Source: Propionibacteriaceae bacterium (lineage in GTDB: Bacteria > Actinomycetota > Actinomycetes > Propionibacteriales > Propionibacteriaceae). Taken from it: 15,443 bases of DNA. This document shows positions 1 to 5,852 of this stretch, one piece after another (position 1 is the first letter of the stretch; each line of letters begins with the position of its first letter). The stretch covers positions 1-15,443 of the forward strand of contig JAIRKB010000158.1 in the NCBI GenBank assembly GCA_031260385.1. Reading direction: 5' to 3'. A model generated the notes under the pieces. It was not told the DNA's origin and searched no databases. It saw only the letters and a program-made list of their open reading frames with translations. The position numbers and the translations under genes are program-made.

Positions 1-540
1 TCCGAACCCCTCTGGCATCACGGCGGCGCCGCCGAGAACTACCAGGCCAGTATGATCCTGTTGCCGACCAGCGGGCGCGGAATTGTCATCTTGTCGAATA
101 GCAATGACCTCCTGGTGGGCAACAGGCTAATGAAGACCATCTTCGCTTCGACCATGAAGATCCTCACCGGCGAACCCCCTGCCGACCAGGACGGCGCCGA
201 CTACCTCAGCCAACACCTGGTCTTCAACGCCATCTACCTAGCGATCTTTCTCGGCGCCGCCTTGCCCGCCGTCGGTCTAAAACGGTGGGTCAAGACCGTC
301 CAACAGCGCAAGACCTGGCGGGTGGTCTTCTGGGACCTCTTAGCCCACCTCGCATACCCACTCGGGCTCGCTGCGATACCGTACGTCCTGGGCTATCCGT
401 ACTTCCTTATGCGCGGGTACATCCCTGACCTTTACCTAGTCTGGATGACCGCCATCGGGATAGCCCTGATCACGGGCGTGATCAAAGCAGGCTGGTGGCT
501 CCGACATCGCAGACATGTACGCCCCTCAGGGCCGGCCTAG
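1..540 (+). CDS. Serine hydrolase, beta-lactamase-related family, C-terminal part (5' truncated by window edge)
   Basis: The frame is open from base 1 and ends at TAG 538-540, so this is the last ~179 residues of a longer gene; the ATG at 52 is internal. Residues 5-9 (WHHGG) followed by a stretch reading as ILLPTSGRGIVILSNSND match the third active-site strand of class C beta-lactamase/penicillin-binding-like serine hydrolases, where an HxG replaces KTG. The Ser-x-x-Lys motif would lie upstream of the window. After the hydrolase fold come three hydrophobic segments (about residues 73-95, 114-138 and 144-168), so the C terminus is membrane embedded. It ends in a basic tail rich in Arg and His. 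Such proteins act on peptidoglycan peptides or small esters and amides outside the cell; the substrate cannot be told from here. The 3' end overlaps the etfA stop by 15 bases, tail to tail. Confidence 0.8.
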   Translation, partial: SEPLWHHGGAAENYQASMILLPTSGRGIVILSNSNDLLVGNRLMKTIFASTMKILTGEPPADQDGADYLSQHLVFNAIYLAIFLGAALPAVGLKRWVKTVQQRKTWRVVFWDLLAHLAYPLGLAAIPYVLGYPYFLMRGYIPDLYLVWMTAIGIALITGVIKAGWWLRHRRHVRPSGPA

Positions 541-1527
541 GCGCCGTAACTCCTCTTCCAAGATCGGAAGAACCTCGAATAAATCACCAACAATGCCGTA
601 ATCGGCGATCGTGAAGATTTGGGCCTGGGGATCCTTGTTGATCGCAATGATCGTGTCCGAGGCGCTCATCCCAGCGACATGCTGGATCGCTCCCGAGACC
701 CCACAAGCGATGTAGACCCTCGGCGAGACCGATTTCCCAGTCTGGCCAACCTGATGAGCATGAGGGATCCAACCGGCTTCGACCGCCGCCCGGGAGGCCC
801 CGACGACACCGCCAATCGAGGCGGCGAAGCGAGAAACTAGCGCAAAGCCAGCCGCGCCCCCTACCCCACGGCCACCGGTGACAATGATGTCAGCAGTTTC
901 CAGGTTGACTTCGACGCTCACCTCTTTGGTGACCTCGACGACCCTGGTTCGGATGGCCGACAGATCAAGATCAAAGTTCTCGGCGATCACCTCGGCCCTG
1001 ACACCCACCGGCTCGGACTTCTTGAAGACCCCCGGCCTGACGGTGCCCATTTGGGGGCGATGTTCGGCGCAGAGAATGGTCGCCATCAGGTTGCCACCAA
1101 AGGCTGGCCGCGTCCAGGCAATAACACCCGAGGCTACATCGAAATCGAGCTGGGTGCAGTCGGCGGTCAGACCGGTCTGCAAGCGAGCCGAGAGCCGGGG
1201 CGCGAGATCGCGCCCATTGCCGGTGGCGCCGATCATCATCGTCGCTGGCTGATACTTGCGCACCAGGTAGGTCAAAGCCGAAGCGTAAGCCTCGGTGGTG
1301 TAATGAGCGTAAGCGGGCCCTTCAATGGTGATCACCAGGTCGGCACCATACCGGCTGGCAGCCTCAGTCGCTGCGCTCACCTCGGCGGCAATCACCACCG
1401 CGACCAGCTTGCCGCCTTGAGGCTCAGCCAAGCGCTTGCCCGGGTTCAGCAGTTCCAGGCCGACGCTCTTTGGCGTGCCATCGGGGTGGGTTTCGAGGAA
1501 GACCCACAGGTCGTTGGTTGCGGTCAT
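526..1527 (-). CDS. etfA: Electron transfer flavoprotein subunit alpha
   Basis: A 333-residue protein of normal EtfA length. The C-terminal half has the FAD-binding signature: GGRGVGG near residue 217, then GASRAAVEAGWIPHAHQVGQTGK, a VSPRVYIACGVSGAIQH stretch and AINKDPQAQIF. The N-terminal half is the usual nucleotide-binding-like alpha/beta domain. There is no N-terminal ferredoxin-like cysteine cluster of the kind seen in some clostridial EtfA proteins. EtfA pairs with EtfB to carry electrons from a flavin dehydrogenase. The ATG at 1527-1525 overlaps the etfB stop as ATGA, with a purine-rich GAAGGGGA upstream, so translation is probably coupled. It is the last gene of the dehydrogenase-etfB-etfA operon and converges with the hydrolase gene, overlapping it by 15 bases. 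The family call is secure; the role in a lactate-type complex is inferred from its neighbours. Confidence 0.96.
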   Translation of the reverse strand: MTATNDLWVFLETHPDGTPKSVGLELLNPGKRLAEPQGGKLVAVVIAAEVSAATEAASRYGADLVITIEGPAYAHYTTEAYASALTYLVRKYQPATMMIGATGNGRDLAPRLSARLQTGLTADCTQLDFDVASGVIAWTRPAFGGNLMATILCAEHRPQMGTVRPGVFKKSEPVGVRAEVIAENFDLDLSAIRTRVVEVTKEVSVEVNLETADIIVTGGRGVGGAAGFALVSRFAASIGGVVGASRAAVEAGWIPHAHQVGQTGKSVSPRVYIACGVSGAIQHVAGMSASDTIIAINKDPQAQIFTIADYGIVGDLFEVLPILEEELRRLGRP

Positions 1528-2408
1528 GGCGCGTCCCCTTCAACGTTTACGACTAAATCGCGGTCAACTAGCAGTTGGGCTAACTGGCGGACCGATTCTT
1601 CTATCGGTTGGGCGCTGAAGATCACCCCGCCGGTTTTCGCTGGTGGAACATAGGCTTTTCGAACGCGGGTTGGCGAACCTTTCAGCCCGATCCGGCCGCG
1701 ATCAATACCTTCAAGATCGTCCGCGCTGATGGTGGTGATATCTAGCTTCTTGGCTGCTAGCTTGCGCCGCGCCGAAGGCGGACGCAGACTATAGTTCGGC
1801 TTCGTAAAGGTCACCAAACCCGGTAGCGGGAGCGCTAGCTTTTCGGTGCCATCGTCCATTTCTCGTACGACGAGAAGCTCATCACCGGCTAGTTCGCAAG
1901 CTAACCCACTGGTGACCTGCGGCAAGTCGAGGAGCTCCGCGACCTGCGGGCCTACCTGACCAGTGTCCCCATCAATCGCTTGTTTACCACAGAAAATGAG
2001 GTCGAAGCGGCGGCCTTCTTGCGCCTGGACGAATCGGATCGCCTGGCTCAGGATATAGCTGGTGGCGAGGGTGTCAGAGCCGCCAAAGCGGCGATCGGTC
2101 ACCAGATAGGCGGCATCGGCCGAGATCGCCATACATTCCCGCAACACGACGTCAGCGCGCGCCGGCCCCATCGTCAAGACCGAAATCTTGATCGAAGCCA
2201 GCTTGTCTTTCAGCCTGGTCGCTGCCTCAAGAGCATAGGAGTCGTACGGATTCAAGATGCTCTCGACCCCATCGCGAATCAGGGTATTCGTCTCGGGGTC
2301 AATCTTGATGGCCTGAGTGTTGGGAACCTGCTTCACTAAAACCAGGATGTTTAGGCAAGTCCCGCCCCCATCAGGGGCGGGACTCGTCATCGGGATCGTG
2401 GAACTCAT
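1524..2408 (-). CDS. etfB: Electron transfer flavoprotein subunit beta
   Basis: The core starts at NILVLVKQVPNTQ and continues through IDPETNTLIRDG and NPYDSYALEAA, which are clear EtfB signatures. KQAIDGDTGQVGPQVAE lies in mid-protein and GSPTRVRK near the C terminus. The stretch DRRFGGSDTLATS resembles the one I recall from EtfB subunits of NAD-dependent electron-bifurcating ETFs (CarD/LctB type) and is absent from mitochondrial EtfB; this points to a bifurcating-type ETF but is not proof. The start is odd. The chosen ATG at 2408 overlaps the dehydrogenase stop (ATGA) and gives about 18 extra residues before the normal beginning, where the codon is CTA and cannot initiate. A second in-frame ATG at 2390 would give a 12-residue extension. 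The extension is encoded largely by a perfect hairpin (see 2358-2384). No strong Shine-Dalgarno precedes either ATG, so translational coupling is likely. Confidence 0.95.
   Translation of the reverse strand: MSSTIPMTSPAPDGGGTCLNILVLVKQVPNTQAIKIDPETNTLIRDGVESILNPYDSYALEAATRLKDKLASIKISVLTMGPARADVVLRECMAISADAAYLVTDRRFGGSDTLATSYILSQAIRFVQAQEGRRFDLIFCGKQAIDGDTGQVGPQVAELLDLPQVTSGLACELAGDELLVVREMDDGTEKLALPLPGLVTFTKPNYSLRPPSARRKLAAKKLDITTISADDLEGIDRGRIGLKGSPTRVRKAYVPPAKTGGVIFSAQPIEESVRQLAQLLVDRDLVVNVEGDAP
2358..2384 (-). other. Perfect 11-bp GC-rich hairpin inside the etfB N-terminal extension
   Basis: Bases 2358-2368 (AGTCCCGCCCC) are the exact reverse complement of 2374-2384, separated by the 5-base loop CATCA. 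In etfB mRNA it lies just after the ATGs at 2408 and 2390 and just before the conserved EtfB core, so it codes for the proline- and glycine-rich residues of the extension. No T-run follows in the minus direction, so it is not an ordinary intrinsic terminator. It could slow ribosomes, set the ratio of dehydrogenase to ETF, or protect a processed mRNA end. Its role is inference. Confidence 0.7.
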
Positions 2409-3838
2409 GCTAGTTCGTCGAAGGTGAAGGTGACTTTGCCGGGGTTGAGGATCAACTTCGGATCAAAAGCTAGCTTGATGCCTTTCTGGATCGCCGCATT
2501 GCGCTCGCCAATGAAATCGCGGAAATACTCGATCTTGCCGAAGCCGACACCATGCTCGCCGGTGAGGACGCCACCCATCTCCTTAGCCTTCTCGTGGAGG
2601 GCGACCATCCAGAGGTGCATCTGGCGCTTGAACTCGGCGTCGTCCATATCGTTCGAGACCCCAAAGCTATGCAGGTTGCCATCGCCAACGTGGCCGAGGT
2701 AGTAGATGTCGAAGTCATATTGGGCGGCTTCATCTTCCATGTAGCGCTTGAACTCGGCGATCCGGGTGGCCGGAACGACGACATCTGACTCATCGATCAG
2801 CCTGTATTCCTCTAGCATCGCTTCCATCAGGGCGTTGTAGACCCACCAGAGCTCGTCTTTCAGAGCCGGGGTGTCGGCGATCATGACATCCAAGGCGCCT
2901 TCACCGAGGAAGAACTCGGTTAGGGCTTCGATCTCGGATTCGAGTTCGTCCATCGAGTCGCCGTCGAAGACCAAGATGATGTAGCCGTCAATCGCAGCCC
3001 CGGCCGCTTCCTTGAAGTAGATGCTCTTGCCGTGGTGCTTTTCGGTCATCTGGAGCATCGTTGACTCGAAGAACTCCAGCCCAGCCGGACGGAAGCCAGC
3101 GGTGTAGACCTTCGGCACTGACTCCAGGGCCTTGTCAACGCTATCGAATGGTACGACGACCACGAGCTCAGCCTTGGGGGCCTTGATCAGCTTCAAGGTG
3201 AGTTCGGTGATGATGCCTAAGGTTCCTTCGGAGCCGGTGATGAGCTGGGTCATGTTGTAGCCCATCGAGGTCTTCGACACATTGGCGCCGATCTTGAGGA
3301 TCTCGCCGTCGGCCAGAACGACGGTCATCGCCCGGACGAACTCTTTGGTGGTGCCGTACTTAATCGCTCGCATACCACCGGCGTTGGTCGAAACATTGCC
3401 GCCAATGGAACCGAACTTCTGGACCGGGTCAGGCATGTAGCACAGACCCTGCTCTAGGGCGGCGTCCTTCAGATCGCCCACAAAGACGCCCGGTTGGACA
3501 ATCGCGGAGAAGTATTCGGTGTCGATCTTGAGGATCTTGTTCATCTTGGCGGTGCAGACGACAACGCCGCCCATCATCGGCACCGACCCGCCGCAAAGGC
3601 CAGTTCCGGCGCCCCGGGTTGTCACCGGGATATTGTTCGCATAGCAGATCTTCATGATCTCAGAGGCTTCTTCGGTGGAGAGAATGTCGATCGTGACGGC
3701 AGGCATATTGGTTCCGTAGATCGGCATCTCGTCTCGGCCATAGTCGGGGTTGATTTCTTCGCCGAAAACCACTCTCCCCGGAGTGATCTTTTCGAGCATT
3801 GCGATGATCTCGGGGGTTACCTGGTTATATGTCGTCAT
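2405..3838 (-). CDS. FAD-linked 2-hydroxyacid dehydrogenase (GlcD / D-lactate dehydrogenase family)
   Basis: A 477-residue cytoplasmic flavoprotein of the GlcD/LctD family. The N-terminal FAD-binding (PCMH-type) domain shows RGAGTGLCGGSVP at residues 75-87, GSIGGNVSTNAGG at 143-155, then KYGTT and TGSEGTLGIITE at 201-212. The C-terminal FAD-oxidase domain has the metal/substrate-site stretch GHVGDGNLH at 382-390, GEHGVG at 427-432 and the family's terminal DPKLILNPGK. Expected chemistry is oxidation of a 2-hydroxyacid such as D-lactate or glycolate to the 2-oxoacid. No cysteine-rich iron-sulfur partner (GlcF/LldE type) is adjacent; etfB and etfA follow directly instead, so electrons most likely leave through the ETF. 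The ATG at 3838 has a perfect Shine-Dalgarno at 3843-3849. It is the first gene of the operon and is divergent from the RNA ligase gene. The exact substrate is not resolved. Confidence 0.93.
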   Translation of the reverse strand: MTTYNQVTPEIIAMLEKITPGRVVFGEEINPDYGRDEMPIYGTNMPAVTIDILSTEEASEIMKICYANNIPVTTRGAGTGLCGGSVPMMGGVVVCTAKMNKILKIDTEYFSAIVQPGVFVGDLKDAALEQGLCYMPDPVQKFGSIGGNVSTNAGGMRAIKYGTTKEFVRAMTVVLADGEILKIGANVSKTSMGYNMTQLITGSEGTLGIITELTLKLIKAPKAELVVVVPFDSVDKALESVPKVYTAGFRPAGLEFFESTMLQMTEKHHGKSIYFKEAAGAAIDGYIILVFDGDSMDELESEIEALTEFFLGEGALDVMIADTPALKDELWWVYNALMEAMLEEYRLIDESDVVVPATRIAEFKRYMEDEAAQYDFDIYYLGHVGDGNLHSFGVSNDMDDAEFKRQMHLWMVALHEKAKEMGGVLTGEHGVGFGKIEYFRDFIGERNAAIQKGIKLAFDPKLILNPGKVTFTFDELA

Positions 3839-3842
3839 ATAG

Positions 3843-3849
3843 ACCTCCT
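3843..3849 (-). promoter_or_regulatory. Strong ribosome binding site of the dehydrogenase gene
   Basis: AGGAGGT on the minus strand, fully complementary to the 16S rRNA anti-Shine-Dalgarno and four bases from the ATG at 3838. It fixes this start and suggests that the first gene of the operon is translated much more strongly than the coupled etfB and etfA. Confidence 0.8.
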
Positions 3850-3936
3850 GTGAGTGTGTGAAGGCTGTCGAAAATCTGCGCCAACAGCCGCAGCAAGTCT
3901 ACTTACCATTGCTGGGGCTTGGCACTATTTCTGCTT

Positions 3937-3953
3937 GAATTGGTGGGGAATTC
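3937..3953. promoter_or_regulatory. Short inverted repeat in the divergent intergenic region, candidate operator
   Basis: GAATT (3937-3941) and AATTC (3949-3953) form a perfect inverted repeat around a 7-base spacer, about 100 bases upstream of the dehydrogenase start and 65 upstream of the RNA ligase gene. The position suits a regulator site for the dehydrogenase-ETF operon. The arms are only five bases long and no regulator gene lies in the window, so chance is a real alternative. Confidence 0.2.
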
Positions 3954-3982
3954 TCACGAAGTATTCGCTCTTTGTGACATAG

Positions 3983-4011
3983 TTGACGACTGCCACTCGC
4001 CAAGCCACCAT
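3983..4011 (+). promoter_or_regulatory. Possible promoter giving a leaderless RNA ligase transcript
   Basis: TTGACG at 3983-3988 resembles a -35 box. A 17-base spacer leads to CACCAT at 4006-4011, a poor -10, and the A of the ATG at 4019 lies seven bases further on. No Shine-Dalgarno precedes that ATG. Leaderless mRNAs are common in actinobacteria, so this arrangement is possible, but the -10 box is weak. Confidence 0.25.
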
Positions 4012-4018
4012 AGTAACT

Positions 4019-4567
4019 ATGAGACTATTCGCCTCCATCGCTTTGCCACCCGAGGTCGCCGATCACTTGAGCCAGGCCTTAGTGATGGTTGGACAACCGG
4101 GAACTCGCACTCCCTGGTTACCAGTGGAGAACTGGCATATCACCTTGGCTTTCTATGGCGAGAAGCCGGACGGACTAGTCGATGAACTAGCTAGCAACCT
4201 CGATCAGGTCGCCTTCAGGCAGCCGCCCTTCGAGCTGGCCTTGGCGGGGGCGGGGATCTTTCGCCACGAGATCGGTTGGATAGGCGTCAATGATCCCGCC
4301 GAGCAATTAGCTCGCCTGGCGACGGTAGCACGTGGATCGTGGGCGGGGGAGAACCAGCATGCCCAGAACCGCTTCCATGTCACGGTCTCCCGCTCGAAGC
4401 GACGCTCCAACCTTGCCGACACCATGGCGGCCCTCAGCATCTATCGCGGCCCGGCTTGGGTGGTGGATTCGATTAGTCTTTATCGCTCTGACTTGGGGGA
4501 AGGGGTTTCAGGGCATCCCTTATACTCCTCGTTACACTCGTCAACCTTGTCCTCGGCTTCGGCGTAA
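4019..4567 (+). CDS. thpR: RNA 2',3'-cyclic phosphodiesterase / 2'-5' RNA ligase family protein
   Basis: A 182-residue 2H-phosphoesterase. The two catalytic HxT motifs are visible: H40-I-T42 in NWHITLAFYGE and H120-V-T122 in NRFHVTVSRSK, 80 residues apart as the family requires. The protein starts in the usual way with RLFASIALP, and length is normal for ThpR/LigT. Members hydrolyse 2',3'-cyclic phosphates on RNA and can join tRNA halves by a 2'-5' bond in vitro; the physiological role in bacteria is unsettled. I chose the ATG at 4019 because the family begins right there. An in-frame TTG at 3983 would add 12 residues without homology and without a better ribosome site. It stands alone, divergent from the dehydrogenase operon. 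The last ~15 residues are a serine-rich tail beyond the conserved fold. Confidence 0.92.
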   Translation: MRLFASIALPPEVADHLSQALVMVGQPGTRTPWLPVENWHITLAFYGEKPDGLVDELASNLDQVAFRQPPFELALAGAGIFRHEIGWIGVNDPAEQLARLATVARGSWAGENQHAQNRFHVTVSRSKRRSNLADTMAALSIYRGPAWVVDSISLYRSDLGEGVSGHPLYSSLHSSTLSSASA

Positions 4568-4578
4568 GCCCCCCTCCG

Positions 4579-4612
4579 GGCTGCAGCGCGGTTGGGGCAG
4601 CCGCGCTGAGCC
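4579..4612 (+). terminator. Hairpin after the RNA ligase gene, first candidate terminator
   Basis: GGCT plus CAGCGCGG (4579-4591, with one bulged G at 4583) pair with CCGCGCTGAGCC (4601-4612) around a 9-base loop. It begins 12 bases after the gene's stop. Only a weak T-containing stretch (GTTTGG) follows, so it may be a poor intrinsic terminator or may pause polymerase. Confidence 0.45.
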
Positions 4613-4619
4613 GTTTGGT

Positions 4620-4645
4620 GCGCCGTAGGGAACGGCGCCGGTTTT
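4620..4645 (+). terminator. Second hairpin with T-rich tail, likely intrinsic terminator
   Basis: GCGCCGT (4620-4626) pairs perfectly with ACGGCGC (4632-4638) around a 5-base loop, and CGGTTTTGG follows. This is the best terminator shape downstream of the RNA ligase gene. A further loose repeat, GGTTCAG (4646-4652) with CTGAACC (4671-4677), lies between it and the convergent DUF1266 gene, which ends at 4699. Confidence 0.5.
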
Positions 4646-4698
4646 GGTTCAGTGGTTTGGAGCTTCCGAACTGAACCGTGGGGCCCTGGCTGGGAAAA

Positions 4699-5655
4699 CT
4701 ACCACTCTCGGGCTAGGGAAAGATCCCAGGTGGTCTGCCAGGGGTTTATCAATAGGGTCTTGTAATAATCGTAGATCTGTCGAAGAGCCGCCGTCTGGCT
4801 GCCCTTGTCATCGAACCGCTCGCCAGACCAGTAGCAGTATGCGAGCAGGTAACACTCCTGGAACTCATCCCAACTGGAATAGAGAGTCTGCAGCTTCTGC
4901 CCGGCCTTAAGGCAGTGATCTAAGGCTGCTTCCCAGGAAAGCCAATCCGCGATGTAACCATCCGTACACATCCGGATCATTCGTTGTAGATCCCAGGCCC
5001 ACATCGTTCGTTCGCCACCACGCTTTGCGATCCGCTTCAACAGGGAGCGTTGTTTACGGTCAAGAAGTTCCGCCCGGCTGGTTCGAGCCATGAACTCCTT
5101 GACCGTAACGCCAGAGTATAAACGGGGCACCATAGCGAGGAGTTCTTTACGATTCTTTAGACCCCAGTCGATAGACAGGATCTCACGCATGGATTCGACG
5201 CTCACGGGGGTTTTGGGCTCTCCCCCGAAACGTGTGGGATTGCGTTCCATTGCGATTTGATCTAGGGCTGTGCAACCAACCAACCAGCGGACGGTTGCCG
5301 GATAATCGTATTCCTGGGCTAGGTGGGACCAAGATCCCGCTAGTGCGGCCACCGCTTGATCGGCTAGCCCTGGACAGGTGTCTTCACTCAGTTCAAACCG
5401 CACTGGGCCACCTTGATAGATGACACCAATGATTGTGGTTCGTTCGACACCTTTCATATAGGGTTCGATGACCAAGATCTCCCAAACATCATCCCTGAGG
5501 TAGACACCACCAAGCCCGTTGACGATCATTTCGATGCGGTTCTCGAAAATCGCAACGTAGTTGCGTTCGTCACTGCGTCCAAACGTCGTCGGCTTGCCCT
5601 CGACCTCAAATAGGAGGCGGTTTGCTGTCGGCGTGATCACCGTTATTTCACCCAT
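4699..5655 (-). CDS. DUF1266 domain-containing protein
   Basis: A 318-residue soluble protein with no signal peptide or membrane helix. Residues ~1-150 form a beta-rich region (an alternating hydrophobic pattern up to FELSEDTC at 87-94) that I do not recognise. Residues ~155-310 look like DUF1266: WGLKNRKELLAMV at 164-176, WAWDLQRMIRM with the family's W-D-x-x-R at 219-229, GYIADWLSWEAAL at 233-245, and LYSSWDEFQECYLLAYCYW at 258-276, ending in a tryptophan-rich NPWQTTWDLSL. DUF1266 proteins include E. coli YbeR/YbeU and have no established function; some occur near toxin-immunity loci, but no toxin gene is seen here. The ATG at 5655 has GGGGAGG five bases upstream. The gene is single, with spacers on both sides, and appears less GC-rich than its neighbours, which may indicate transfer. 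Confidence 0.7.
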   Translation of the reverse strand: MGEITVITPTANRLLFEVEGKPTTFGRSDERNYVAIFENRIEMIVNGLGGVYLRDDVWEILVIEPYMKGVERTTIIGVIYQGGPVRFELSEDTCPGLADQAVAALAGSWSHLAQEYDYPATVRWLVGCTALDQIAMERNPTRFGGEPKTPVSVESMREILSIDWGLKNRKELLAMVPRLYSGVTVKEFMARTSRAELLDRKQRSLLKRIAKRGGERTMWAWDLQRMIRMCTDGYIADWLSWEAALDHCLKAGQKLQTLYSSWDEFQECYLLAYCYWSGERFDDKGSQTAALRQIYDYYKTLLINPWQTTWDLSLAREW

Positions 5656-5696
5656 TGTTCCTCCCCTGGTGCGCCCTTACGCCCCTGGCTTCATAC

Positions 5697-5740
5697 TGAT
5701 CATAGTCAGACCGTGGGCCTACCGAATCAGACTGTAGTCT
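5697..5740. promoter_or_regulatory. Repeated TCAGAC boxes and a small palindrome upstream of the DUF1266 gene
   Basis: TCAGAC occurs at 5706-5711 and 5727-5732, exactly 21 bases apart, about two helical turns. The second overlaps the palindrome AGACTGTAGTCT (5729-5740). A related stretch, TGATCATAGTCAG (5697-5709), recurs as TGGTCATAGTTCAG at 5798-5811. This sits 40-85 bases upstream of the DUF1266 start in an AT-rich spacer and could be an operator. No promoter boxes were convincing on the minus strand. Confidence 0.25.
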
Positions 5741-5852
5741 TATATTTCTCAGGAATTTCTGGGTTTTTGGTGGTTTTTTGGTCACTTTGGCCTCCTATGG
5801 TCATAGTTCAGCCTAGAGAAGACCTCCGACAAATAGTCCTGCGGGGCGGGCT

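Noticed and set aside
526..3838. FixAB of a nitrogen-fixation-linked electron chain
   Set aside because: No fixC, fixX or nif genes are adjacent; the partner is a GlcD-type dehydrogenase.
3983..4018. TTG start 12 codons upstream for the RNA ligase gene
   Set aside because: The added residues precede the family's normal first strand, there is no ribosome site, and the TTGACG fits better as a possible -35 box.
5764..5779. T-runs in the spacer between the DUF1266 and transpeptidase genes
   Set aside because: No GC hairpin precedes them on the plus strand and no plus-strand gene ends there.
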